Part shown: piece by piece, positions 12,108-24,125 of the stretch
How positions within the stretch are numbered: the first letter of the stretch is position 1
Layout: every line of letters begins with the position of its first letter
Origin: Rhizophagus clarus
Lineage: Eukaryota > Glomeromycota > Glomeromycetes > Glomerales > Glomeraceae
Assembly: GCA_015698045.1 (NCBI GenBank)
Contig: BLAL01000183.1
Location: 1,116,001-1,180,000, forward strand
DNA: 64,000 bases
Reading direction: 5' to 3'
Translations under genes and position numbers: made by a program
Notes under the pieces: generated by a model
What the model saw: the letters and a program-made list of their open reading frames with translations, nothing else
Database searches by the model: none
What the model was told of the DNA's origin: nothing

Positions 12108-12115
12108 GATAAAGA

Positions 12116-13085
12116 TCAGCTTCTTGAAATTAAAGCAACTTTGGCCTCATCTCAAAAACTGTCTTTCTATACTGATGGTTCAGTTAAAAATGGATACCAC
12201 ATCACTTATGAAAACTGTTGGATGACTGTTTATATTATAGATATACAATTATAAATCAAGGAGCCACCTTCGTAAAAGCTCACAACAACCTACAATTCTT
12301 TATGTGTCATTAACTGGCCATTCTCTACACAGGCGGAAATTTTTGTGATTTTTCTAGCATTACTGGTTTGTCCAAAAGAGTGTAAGATTAAGATTTACTC
12401 AGACAACAATTGTATGATTTCATCAATTTCTAAATTTTTACATTTTTGTAATAGATTTTGATCTAAACTTTTTAACAATTCTCTTATTATGGTTTATATT
12501 AATCTTTTAATAGTTGATAGGAATTTAGATGTAGAATTGATTAAGGTTAAAGCTTATGCAGGTGACCTGTGGAATGAACTAGTTGATAGGTTGGCAAAAA
12601 AAAGAACTGATAATATGACATACCATCAATTATCATTTAATTATGGATTACAGAATTATAAATTTAGCCCATATTTTAAGCAAACCCTGATCGAACAGAG
12701 ACTGAGAGCTATGGGCCAAGTACAAGCATACAGTGAATGGAAGGATCTATAAGTTAACAAGGATGCTTTCATTTAACATTCAGTTTATTATTAATGAAAG
12801 GTGACTTGGGCCACTTTGAAATAGTTTAAACATTTTTGCTGCACCTCAGTAAGAAGAAACTCTTTGTGGAGTTTTTTGATTAAATTAATACACCAACAAT
12901 TACCAATGGGACACTAGCTCAGAAGACATAAACCATCCCTTTACCAGGACTTCTGTTATCAATTTTATGATGAAAAAGATGAAACAGTCCTCTACCTAAT
13001 CAATTGCCCGCATATCTTATACTTACAATAACTTATTTTTACTTTACTCAAAGAGTTTCTCAGTGCTACTCTCCCACAGTATTCA
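12116..13085 (+). pseudogene. LINE-1, 3' fragment: RNase H and C-terminal region
   Basis: Continues LINE-1 beyond hAT-A. The RNase H start is visible as LSFYTDGSVKNGY (about 12160-12200) and its end as VKAYAGDLWNELVDRLAKK (about 12545-12605), the usual last carboxylate segment. A C-terminal region with a Cys/His knuckle-like remnant (ETVLYLINCPHI, about 12975-13020) follows. Several stops and frameshifts. The closest relative is the minus-strand fragment at 14190-15315, which shares the EWKDL block after RNase H. Confidence 0.8.
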
Positions 13086-13089
13086 TACT

Positions 13090-14178
13090 TTATAATTTAA
13101 TATATATGATCAATGAAGTTGCCATTAGATTGTTCAATAGACTTTGCACGTTCAATAAAAAAATTTTTTAAAAAATTATTCTAACTACATTTATTATTTA
13201 TTTATGCATTTTTAAGTAAGAAAAAAAAATTCAATATTAGAGAAAAAGTGATAAATTGTCAATATTTAAAATATCAAAAATAGTTTATATAATAAAATAA
13301 TAAATTCAGCTTTAGTAATTTTACTACCTATAAAATATAAATTTACCATCTAATAATTTTGGAGAACATATTGGTCACGTCTATATTCTCTAAAAAACAA
13401 AATTTTTCAAGTAATGTTACCCTTGATTTTGGACTTCAGGTAGGAGGTACCTAGTAACTACAGTTAAAAAAATGAATGAAGTCAATAATGGTTCTATTAA
13501 CATTTCTAACTCTCAATTCACAACAATTACTTTCTATTCCAAAATCTAAGGCCAAAATTTATGTCCAAACATTCAGATAGATACTTACAAATAAAAAAAA
13601 AATAAATGAAATGCTAATAAAGTTTAGTAATATTCCCTAAGTCCCACTCTTTAATTTCCATCTTCCATTGATTTTGAGTTCTGAAGTCCAATATCCAAAA
13701 TATCAAAAGAAATGTTAGTAAAATTTCACTAATGTTCCTTAAATCCTGCTTTTTACACTAACTTTCACGTAATTAATAAAAGCATGGTTTCATATAATCG
13801 TGTAGTAATTAAAACTTTTCTTTAAAAAAGAAAGCCATTTTTTAATATAAAAAAAAAAAATAAATAAATAAAAATAAATAAATTTCCAGCTGCTTAAAAA
13901 ATAAAATTTTTTTTATTGAGAAAAAAACAAAAAAAAAAATAATTAAAAGAAATTTTCAGTTTAAATAACTGATAAAAAATATTAAAATAAAAAATTTAAA
14001 AATAAAAAATTTGATTAATGAAAAGAAAAAAATGATCAGTAAAATTTATTGATCTCAAATAATCTACCATTAAAAGTCTGAAGTATAGTTAGTATAACAT
14101 GCATCTTATCTATACCAAGTATAGTTAGTACTATACTTACTATACTATACAACATCAGAGGTTATATCATACTTAATA
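13090..14178. repeat. TATAG-TIR element, copy 1, left-truncated
   Basis: Closely parallels 37520-38792. Both start with GAAGTTGCCATTAGATTGTT and both end in a terminus reading inward TATTAAGTATGATATAAC or TATTGAGTATGATATAAC. This copy lacks the left terminus. Positions 13370-13760 hold decayed mini-exon/intron units in minus orientation. This copy also lacks the ~136-bp SINE seen in copy 2, so it serves as the empty site. Confidence 0.75.
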
Positions 14179-14189
14179 ACTATATTATC

Positions 14190-15315
14190 AAGATGAAGAT
14201 GTCTTATCGCTTTGTAAAATATCTTTAGCTCATTCCCAAATAATGGTACGATCACATCTTTATTGCCAAATGATAGATTTAAAGAGCCAAATTATTTTAA
14301 TAAGGAGTTTAGTGCAGAAAAGAGTGGTATGACAGATAGTCCAATTAAAATAGCATTGTATCTGACGAAAAGATATTGAGTCCATCTTGCCCGTCATCGC
14401 ACAGGTGAGTAAGTCAGTAAAAACTTGAAAATGCTTTAAAGTGCCTATCCATCTTGTTATCACTTTGAAGGTCAATTGTGTATTTGACAGAGACAGTGCG
14501 TACTTTAGGAAAATTGACAAAAGAAACTCTTTAAGTAAGCCAAATATACTGGATCATAGATGAGTTGTGTGTTGGCATCGCATCAGATGTAGGGCTATTT
14601 CATCTTGTTCTGTATTCACTGTATAACCTCAGTTTACGTTACTTTAACTAATGTCTAACTGGTAATTGATTATGAAGATGTTTAATGATGAAGCACCACA
14701 AGGAATTTTGTTTCAGGGTGGAGTAGCAGAAATGTTTGACTTGTTTCAATACTGCCCAGGTTACGTCCCATTTATATTGAATCAAACATTGATTAAAAGT
14801 TTCATCATTTATCGCCAGATCTTTCCATTCATTACAATGTTGTATGGTACCCATTGTGGTGAGAAAGCTGTGAAGCTTTTGTTCAATGGGAGTGTCCTCA
14901 AAATGTGGAACAAATCTGTGATCCCTGGATTCATAATTAAATGTAATTTGATGATAATCTTAACTTTCCACTCCTTTCTTTGCTAGTTCATCCACCAATT
15001 CATTCTCTGGATAACCTGCATGAGTCTTAACCTTAACAAAATTAACATCTAATTGTCTATTCTTAATCAAAATAAAAATAAAAAATAAAAGAAAAGAATT
15101 ATTAAAATTTTTTGCACAAAATTTTGCACTTGTTTGTAAAACAAAATCGCATAATTACTATCTGTATAAATTGTCACTTTACAAGACAAGAGACAAACTA
15201 ATAAAACCAGAAAAATAGCAAAAAGCTCTACTTGTGTGAAGGAGAGCCAGTTAATTATATGTGCATAAAATTGCAGTTGAGAATATGTTTTGATGAAAGT
15301 GGCTCCTTGATTTAA
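14190..15315 (-). pseudogene. LINE fragment, RNase H and C-terminus (minus)
   Basis: Read on the minus strand from about 15315: an RNase H segment (NWLSFTQVELFAIF, then VTIYTDSNYAI), then VKTHAGYPENELVDELAKKG, then the EWKDL block and C-terminal tail (about 14850-14260). It parallels the 12116-13085 fragment of LINE-1. It is broken by stops and cut at 15315, where the composite element begins. The same LINE family contributes the window's other fragments. Confidence 0.75.
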
Positions 15316-15536
15316 AGGTGTGCTCTAGTGAAATCTGTTCAATCTGTCATCTGATCTGATCAAAAAATGGAATAAACAGATTGTGGATAATCCAGATGAA
15401 TCTGTTAGATAACATCAGATTGATCAGATATTACACAGATGACTGGATTGACCAGATTGATCAGATAATCTGGTCCAATCTGGTTTAATTTATACTAATT
15501 TTTTTTCCCTTGAAAAAAAAATTTTTTTCTTTATAG

Positions 15537-16450
15537 AATGGACATGGACATTGAAGTCAGATTTCAGAAGGATTTAAAGATATTTCTTTTTTCTTTTATC
15601 TTGAGAATATCACTAATACTTTATTTCTTCAGGAATGCCTTCCTGAACTTGGATTTCAGTTTATTTGGACTATAAAGGTAAGTTAGTAATATGGGTTTCA
15701 TTTTTTTTGTCATTGGAAATGTCATTAATGTTCCTTTTGCTTCTTTTATTTAGGAATGCTTTCCCAGAACTGGATTTTGGCTTGGGCTATAAAGGTAAGT
15801 TGGAAGAGGTTTTTTTTTGCTTTAGGAATGTTATTAACATTCCTTTTTCTTCTTTTCTTTAGGGATCACCTTTCTGGAACTGGATTTCAGTTTGGGCTAT
15901 AAAGGTAAGTTAGGGGAGTGCAATTTTGTTTTTTTTTTATTTTTGAGAATGTCATTAACATTCCTATTGCTTCTTTTCTTTAGGTTGGGATATAATGTAA
16001 GTTGGGAGGGTAGTTTTATTTTTTTTTGTTTTTAGAAATGTCATTAACATTCCTTTTGCTTCTTTTATTTAGGGGATGCTTTCCTGGAACTGGATTTCAG
16101 CTTGAATTATGAAAGGTAAGCTGGGTGGTGTGGGTTTCTCTTTTTTTGTTATCAGGAACTTCATTAACGTTTCTTTTTTTTCTTTAAGGAATGCCCTCTT
16201 GGATTTGAATTTTGGCTTGAATTATGAAGGTGAGTTGGAGTGTGGTCATTTCAGTTTCATTAGAATGTTACTAATGTTCCACCTCTTTCTATTCTTTAGG
16301 TTATGCCAACTCAGACCTAGAGTTCAGCTTAATAAGTTAGGAAAAGGGAACCTTTGTTGCTTTTTGTTATTGGAACATCATTAATGTTCCTTTCTCTTTT
16401 CACTTTAGGGGATGCCACAGATTTTGGTTTGGACCTAAATTGTAAAATGG
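15537..16450 (+). repeat. Mini-exon/intron tandem array A
   Basis: About nine units of roughly 90-120 bp. Predicted exons: 15537-15579 (donor lost), 15633-15677, 15754-15794, 15863-15904, 15984-15996, 16073-16115, 16189-16229, 16300-16336 and 16409 onward. Each is preceded by a pyrimidine tract and TTTAG, CTTCAG or TTAAG, and most are followed by GTAAGT, GTAAGC or GTGAGT. The introns (about 67-84 nt) carry near-palindromes such as GGAATGTCATTAACATTCC before the acceptor. Exons encode variants of NAFPELDFGLGYK. Phases are compatible across 15754-15794 to 15863-15904, and across 16073-16115 to 16189-16229 to 16300-16336. One exon is shortened to 13 nt and another has a frameshift, so the array is partly decayed. 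I recognise no known family. Confidence 0.85.
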
Positions 16451-17004
16451 AAAGAAGAATTTGTTTTATTTATTTTTATTTTATTTTATTTGGAAACTCT
16501 TGCCTCTTTTTTTTTAAAAAAATAGAATTTTAAAATATTTAGTTTTATAATTCTACAATAATAATAACAGTCAGTGGTCATGTCAGGAATTGGCATGGGG
16601 AATTTATTTTAGTATATGATCAGCATACGTTTTTTATTGGTTTTGATAAAACGGTTTATAAGCCAAAAAAAAAATTCTACATAATAACCTTTGTTTAAAT
16701 TTTACAAAAAATCTTTTATTTCTTTAAATTTATTGTTTACAAATTTTTATTGGAATTGGATAAATATTGAGCAACTTTTACTACACCCGACTCATTTGGC
16801 AAATGAAAAATTGCTAAACTTTGACTATAATTCAACGTACAAAAATGTTGTCTAATCGTGGTTTGTAACACTAAGAAAATTGATGGATTGAGATAAGAAA
16901 AAAAGATTCATGTCTTTACTTAAATAAAAAAAAGTCTTTAATAACTTGCATCTCGACTTTGAAGTTGGCTAATTTTTAACCAAGAGAAAAATATACAACT
17001 CATA
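16451..17004. other. AT-rich leader before the DUF6589-like gene
   Basis: No gene is seen. Contains poly-A/T tracts and could hold the promoter of the downstream gene; no specific element can be named. Confidence 0.4.
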
Positions 17005-20000
17005 ATGTCAGAACAAGAATACGAAATATCTTCTCCCCCACCTTCTCTGTTTTTGTCAGATAATGATGAAATGAGCTTTGATGAGTTTGAATAAGAGATA
17101 ATTTCTTTAGAAAACTTTAATGAAACGCTCAATAATTTTAATAATGATATTTATTTAAAAGACTTTGAGGTAGAAAATAATTATGAAGCATTTGAAGGAC
17201 AAGATGAAATTATAAATTATATGGAAAATGTAGAATTTACACCATGCGTTGTAATTGATTTTGTTGAAGGAAAAATTCAGCGATGTGAAGAAAAAACGAA
17301 ATTAAGACAATTACGAAATTTATTTGGTATATGGCAAATCAATAGAGAAGCAATTAAAGAAGTGGATGGCATATTGCTGAGACTAGGAGTGTGCGATTCT
17401 CACTTCCAATTTGATAACAAATACTTGCACAAATCACAGAATAAACAATTGAAAGAATTTAATCAAGGTATCATTCAATGGTGTCGTTGTATTTCATGTA
17501 ATAAATACATTACTTATTTTTCTCAAGGTGTGGGATGTACAATACATTCTTGGAAATTGAACAATAAAAATATTCAAGTGCCTTGTATTGGACAGTATTC
17601 ATGTGAAGCATTACGAGCACTCCCACTTGTATGTAAACGGGCCTTTGATAACATTAAATAGCAACAATGTATCTGCTGTTCATGTTATAAAAATTTAGGA
17701 GGTCATATATTCATCATCGCCCTGGCAAAGGGAAAAAGGCAAAGACATGTACTACGGAAGAGTTGCATGCTGATGATATAACGAAAGGACTTGAATATTT
17801 GGGAAATTGGCTAATTAATTTTGCACAAACGGAAAATTATGGTTAAAAAAAAGATTCTAACAAAAACGTTTGAAATCCTTCTTACTTTTTGTGAAATAAC
17901 TCCTAACTGTGACACTACTTCCGCTACTAATACAACAACTAATAAAGAAAAAATTTCTCTTAACGAACCTCCTAGTTTATTAATGATAAAAATCCTTTTT
18001 AAAGAAATTTCTAGAAAAAAGGAAAAAGAAAATGTAAATGATTATGAGAAACTTGGACGTAAATTTGGACAAAATTTATTGAATTCGAGATCAGAAATTA
18101 ACCTAAATAAGAATTCTCTGGAATGTCCACAAACCGTTCAAGAATATTACAATACTTTTCCAGATTTTTTGAATAACTTTTTTTTTGGAATGATTAGTGA
18201 ATTGTATCAAAAAAAAACAATTGTGTGTAATTGGCAACAAAAAACCCGCCAAAAATCGGAAAAGGAAATAATTCCAGAGCAGATGACAAAAATAATTACA
18301 CCTATTACATCTATGCTTTTAAATATAGCTTTTCCTTATTTGAAGATTTGGCTACCACGAATTCTGGCGAGTCTTAGTCATATGCCACGGTTACTGGGTT
18401 CTTTTCAGCAATTACTAAATATTTGTCACATAACGTCTCATACAGACCGTCACGAGAGAAAATTAGCCAGAGATAAAATGGAGAAATCAAATCCTTCGAA
18501 GCGTTTAATCAAAGACAAAGATAATATTTGGAAGTTAGCGATAATCGATAATATCAATTTCAAAGAATAATGTTTTAAATTCAGAAATATATATGATATT
18601 ACCCGTGACAGTGCACATGTGACTCTTAGAATGGCCTTTCAAGTTCAACTGCCATTTGAAATGAACAATAGTCCAGAACCATTTGTGGAATTAACAGATG
18701 AGACTCCACTATTCGGCACCAATGAAAATATTAATGATACCCTGATGGTATTTCAACAAACCATTAATGAACTATTAGATTTTGAGATAATTAATGATAA
18801 ACTAATTTACAAAAAAGATTTTGATGCGGACACTGTTAAATGCACCATTCTTTCTAAATTAAATCGCAGATGTCTTGGTCCATCACCTGATATTATAATC
18901 TTGGAACCAGGTGCCAATCCGAACTCAGATGAAGAAATATTACAAGTTGCCAAAATGTATAAAGATGATTTTTCCATGGAAGACCATTCCTTTTTGGACA
19001 TTGTCGCGAATGAAGCTATTTATCACCGATTGATCAGATGTTGGGATAAATGGCCAAAAATAAGACCAATACTTGGCCAATGGCACACGTCCAGAGATTT
19101 TTGTTTAGTATTAATTGTCTTATTTTCTAGCTATGGGTTGTTGAGTTTTGCATCACGTTTGGGTGTCTGGTTCTTAGATAAATTTGAAATGGCTGTTGAT
19201 TACCGCTCAACAGCAAGAGTACTTGATCTAATATAGGTAGCAGTAAGGGTAGCCATTAGTATCTATATTAATAATAAAGGAATGATAACTTCGGAGATAA
19301 TAGATGGTAATAATAATGAGAATATTGGTCTTAAAGTATAAAAACAATAAACAATAAAAAATATGCTTTAAACCAATTACATGCAATAAATACAAATATT
19401 TATTAAATATTATTAATAAACTATCCAAGATTTGGTATACGTACTTTAAATGGGCCAGAATCTGGAAGGCTCACCAGATGGCAATGCGCATTGGAAACTT
19501 TGACCTACAGCGAGATGCCTTATCTGCAGCTAGTCCACTTTTCGCTAGCGCTGCAAAGTTTAACTATACGACAGCAATTGCTCATTTTCTCTCTACTATA
19601 GCGGCATATCCCAAGTTTGAAGAAAAATTACGTTATTGTTGTTCTTTCAAGATCCCTAATAAGAATTTCAAAAATGCTCACCCTACTTGTTTTGGTTTTG
19701 ACGAAGCGTTAGAGACATTTGGTGTCAAGTTCGTTAAACAACATGTTAATGGAAATGTCATAGATGAAAAAACCCTCAAAGATCAAATTAAGGGTATCCA
19801 AGATGAAAGGAAGAGAATCGACCTTTTGATGAGCGAATGTCTTGGAGATCATTCCGTTTCAAGTAGTGAACGAGCAATTAAATCACGCAAAGAATCTCTA
19901 TGGGAACTTATACATGATCTTGTGACTATTTTTGGAATGGAAAATCCTTTGTCTCATCCATTGTTTGAAAAGTATCCTCCTACAGAAATGCATAAAGAAG

Positions 20001-20485
20001 GTCTTGATCGTTTAATTGCATGCTATCCAGATGGACTAGAACAAATTAAAAAGGTATATCTTCAAGAAGTTTTGCAAACAGAGCGAAAAAATACACAAGG
20101 CAGAAGAACAGCCGGAGTTGTTAGAACAAAAATAAAGGACTATAATCAAAAAAAATCAAGAGAAAAGAAGACAAGAGCTGAAAATCAAAATTTGGCAAAT
20201 CCTACTGAACCTACACAAATTGTGATAGCTGAAAGCTCTAATAAAAAACAATTTGACTTGAATGATCCATGTTCTCCTGAAACAACTGAACCACGATTGA
20301 AAAAAAGGAAAACAACAGGCAGTAGGCACCACACTATTAAGGATGAAATGGATATACTTACTGTATTAAAAGTATACAAAGATAAACTTCCAGATGATGC
20401 TATTGCCAATGTCCGTGAGCATTTATCAAATGTTTGGACTATAAAAAAAGTGCGAGAATGGTGGTATAATCATAAAGATAAATAA
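17005..20485 (+). pseudogene. DUF6589-like gene (candidate transposon protein), disrupted
   Basis: A long coding region from ATG 17005 to 20485, about 1100 residues if restored. Visible parts: an acidic N-terminus, a Cys-rich segment with C-x2-C pairs (WCRCISC, then CICCSC past the stop at 17661), a lysine-rich linker, and IWKLAIIDNINFKE (about 18520-18568). MAFQVQLPFEM, GQWHTSRDFCLVLI and FLDKFEMAVDYRSTARVLDLI follow. Then come FNYTTAIAHFLSTI, FDEALETFGVKFVKQHV, NERKRIDLL-type helices and a C-terminus with a basic tract. This matches what I recall of DUF6589 proteins, which are abundant in repeat-rich fungi. Breaks: stop in GAATAAGAG (about 17090), TAG near 17659, a frameshift near 17720-17840, a stop at 18568, a stop at 19236 and a gap at 19240-19450. 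The role is inferred: transposase-like, from copy abundance and its position between inverted arrays. Confidence 0.7.
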
Positions 20486-21063
20486 AAAAGATAAATTTTC
20501 TTTAATGGCAAGAATATTTGCCTTTTTTTGTATAAATTTGTTGTTGATTAAGTAACAAATTAAAAAATTGTACCATAATTACAGATATTACTATTCTAAC
20601 AACTTTTTATCAAATAAGTATTTCGATTGTGCTTGTAAAAATACGTATATTTGTGTGTTTAAGATGGATCAAAAGAAAAATATAAACTAGCATCTCAGGG
20701 TTAAAGTCAAAAAAGCGAGAGAAAGTTGGTTATATGTAAGGTTTTTACATGTGTTGTATTATAAAGAAAAATATATGAATAGATAGCCAGAAACCTCTAC
20801 ATTAAAAAGTTCTTAAGGTTCTTTGGCACTTTATTTCAAGCAATATCAAGTTGCATTAGACTGTTCGTTCATGATTTTTAATGTTACACAAAATTTTAAT
20901 TAGTGATCATCAAGTGATCTGACATGACCACCGACTGATAATAAAATTTAATAATTTATTTAAAATGATTAATTCAAATATAATTAATTATTCATAAATA
21001 CTATTAACTTTAATTGCATTTCTTTTTAAAAACATTATGCGTTGAAAAAGTTCTGAACTCATT
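20486..21063. other. AT-rich spacer, no gene seen
   Basis: Nothing recognisable apart from short A/T tracts. It separates the DUF6589-like gene from the convergent hAT-B pseudogene. Confidence 0.4.
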
Positions 21064-23175
21064 CTAGATCTTTTTGCTGATAGCAAATTTCTGCATTAGA
21101 AAATAACCTTTCTGATGGTATAGGAATAGATAAGTGAATTCTTGCCATTTTAGCAAGAATTGAATACTATATTTTTTATTTAACCACCAACTAAATGGAT
21201 ATTGAATAAAAGAAATATTGTCTTCTTTTAAATATTCTTCAACTTCATTAGTTGCTCTTGGTTGATTTTGTTTAAATATAGAAAAAAACTTAGGTTTATA
21301 AATTAGATTTAAAATTACTGATGATGATTCAGATGGAGTTGGAGATGAAACACAAAATTCAATAGGAGTTAGTAAATAATTTTCTTTATATTCTTCATAT
21401 TTTTTATACAAAATTTCCTCATCATCTTCTTTATTATTCATAAGTTTGACTCTGGGATTCAGTATTTGTTGATAATATATAATCTTCAGATAAAACATCC
21501 CAATATAAACACATAGCATTATAAAGATCTTTTTTTACTTTATCCAAAAAATCTTTAGTTTCTAATGGTTTATCTAAATCAATTTTATCTTTTCTTGTTT
21601 GATTATTATTATTTTCAATATTATCATTTTCTAAAATTCCTACTTTTTCTATCACAACAAAAACATTAGCAGCATTTTCAATTTCTTGATATATTTCAGA
21701 TGTATTAAAAGATGTTACAGGTGATGTAGGTGTAGATGAACTGGACGAATTAGATAATGATAAATATAATAAATTTTTAATTTGTTCAATTATTGGACTT
21801 ATAATATTATAAGTAATATATTTTTCTTTACCAAGATAATTGGTTGCTTCTTCAAATGGACCAAGAGTTATAACTAATTGTTGTAAAAGTTCCCATTCAT
21901 TTGAACTTAACATAATTTTTTCAAGCTGCTTACCATCTTTTTTGCATCATTATCATTTTCATTATTTACTAATTTAATGATTAGCATCTGAATATAACCT
22001 TTAAATTTTAATTAACCTATTTCAAGAATAGTAACTTAAGTTCCACCTGGTTGAAACATTTGCATCCACTTGAAGAAAATATTCACTTGTTTTACCAGCA
22101 TTCTAATTATTATAAAAATTATTATATAAATATAAACATAATTCTTATAAATATGATTTATAAAATAAATCTTATCACATCAACTTGATTTTGAGATTTT
22201 TCTTGAATTTCCTCTAATCTTTGACTTTATTTTAGTCTCAAAAAAAAATCAATTAGTTTTTTTGCTCTTAAAACTAATAATTTAACCGAATTTAATCCTT
22301 TTCTGACCACTAAATATTTGAATTAATTTTATTCATTTCATTTTATTGCTTTTTTCATATTTACCCTGTTATTAGTTACTATTATATTTGTTTTTTCTCT
22401 TAAACCCCAATTATCTAAAATAACAAATAAAGCATCAGATATATTTTGTGCTGTATGGGAATATCTAATATATTCAATTATAGAATAACTTCATGAATTT
22501 TAAAATTTTTATCTAAAAAAGAACATGTTACACCTAAAAATCCTTGTCTGTTTCTACCAGTCCACATATCAGTGGTTAAACTAACAGAAATTGCATTCTT
22601 TTCTACAAATTTTTGAATTAAAGGAAGTGTATGATTATAAGTACTATGAATGGTTTGCTTAATTAATTTAACATTTGGAATATCAAATGCTAGGTCAAGT
22701 TCTTTTATAAATTTTTGAAAAAATTTGGACTGTGTAATATTTAATGGTTGTGTATCAGAGATTATCCAACTAACTAATAGATTACAAAGTTCAATTTGAC
22801 GAGACTCCTTATGTGGTGGAATTTCTAATCCATAAGATTCTAAAGGCTAAAAATTTATTAAATTATTAATTAGTTAGTAAACTACTAAATTTAAATAATG
22901 TATTTAATTTTATTTTTACCACATAGTTTTGTTTTATTGTCTCTTTTATTATTTGATGTTTACCACTTAAATGATCTATTAAAATGCCCGTTAAACTTCC
23001 ATGCTGATATTTTTTACCACATATTTCACCTGTGATAACCTCTACTTAACATATAGCAATTCCATTATTGGATGCATACCACTCCCACACCCAACTTCGT
23101 TTTTGTGAACCACCTCTTTTTTTTGAGTTATATTTTGGTTGTTTTGATCATTTTCAATAGAACTTGAGTTCATAT
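21064..23175 (-). pseudogene. hAT-B transposase with BED finger, disrupted
   Basis: Minus strand from ATG 23175. The BED finger region reads SWVWEWYASNNG, GEICGKKYQHG and ILIDHLSGKHQ (about 23110-22950), with a stop just before VEVITG. An intron at about 22922-22850 (GTAAAA..TTTTAG) is followed by a core with SVSLTTDMWTGRNRQGFLG (about 22600-22530). A frameshift lies near 22480 and a decayed middle at 22400-21930. A hAT central helix region (ELLQQLVITLGPFEEATNYL, 21913-21850) and a dimerisation remnant (FIQYPFSWWLNKKYSIQFLL, about 21200-21130) come last. The usual C-terminal motif is missing. No terminal repeats or target duplication were found. Confidence 0.8.
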
Positions 23176-24125
23176 TTATAATAATTAATAAATTTTATAT
23201 AAAATATGTAAAAATTTTATTACAAGAAAAAAAAGTGTATAAAAAAAAGCGTGTAAAAAATAAAAAAAAAAAGTGAACTGAATTATAAATACTTTTTAAT
23301 TATCAATAACACCAATCTTTTTAAGTTAGATAAAATAATTAAATAGAATTCTTATAGGTTATCTTAATCAATTTATTTGCTTTACAAAAACTGATCTTTT
23401 CCTTTTTCTAATTCACTATTTTAAAGTTTGTGTAAATTTAAGATACCTATAAAGAAAAAATCAAATAAAATATTTATAGTAATATTCATACCATCCCAAC
23501 TTACCATTTAAATCCAGTCATTTTGAAATGATGACTTATAGTTTGAAATTCAAAGCCAAAATTTTAACCAAATGTTAGTATCTGAAATATAAAAAGTATC
23601 ATTAAGGAAGCATGCAGCTGATTCAAGATTAGATAATTATGAAACAAACTATTCATAAATGTAAAGCCAAAAAAAAGTGATGGATACGTGGAAGAGTAGA
23701 ATTTTTCTTTCAAAATCATTTACATTTTCACAAGCAATTACTTTATGGAAGTAGAAAATATAGGTAGTGACAAATAATCAATTCAGAAAATTATTAAAAA
23801 ATGAAAAAAAATAGAAAATTAGAATAAAAGGAAAAAAAAATTTTTTAATTTAGTAACACAGAGAAAGGTAACATATAGCATTTAGTAATTTTTAGAATAG
23901 GTCAAATTTAGTTATATAGAATAATTTTATATTTTATAGGTGTTTATTATTATAAAAAGTTCAATGTTATTGATTAAGTTTTATAAATAAACGTGTTATT
24001 AAATTAAAAAAAAAAGTCCAAAAGTCATTTTAAGGAATTTTTAACAAAAAAGAATCTTAATATTCACAAAAAAAACAAAATTCAAACTTATAATTCAAAG
24101 CTAAAATCAAAGTTCAAAAAGACAC
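23176..24125. other. AT-rich stretch, no gene seen
   Basis: Low-complexity sequence with A tracts. A few donor/acceptor-like words precede array B but no exon can be supported. Confidence 0.4.

Noticed and set aside
15665-16384. Open frames read straight through array A as small Phe-rich proteins
   Set aside because: They cross predicted donors and acceptors into poly-T introns; only the exon parts are conserved between units.
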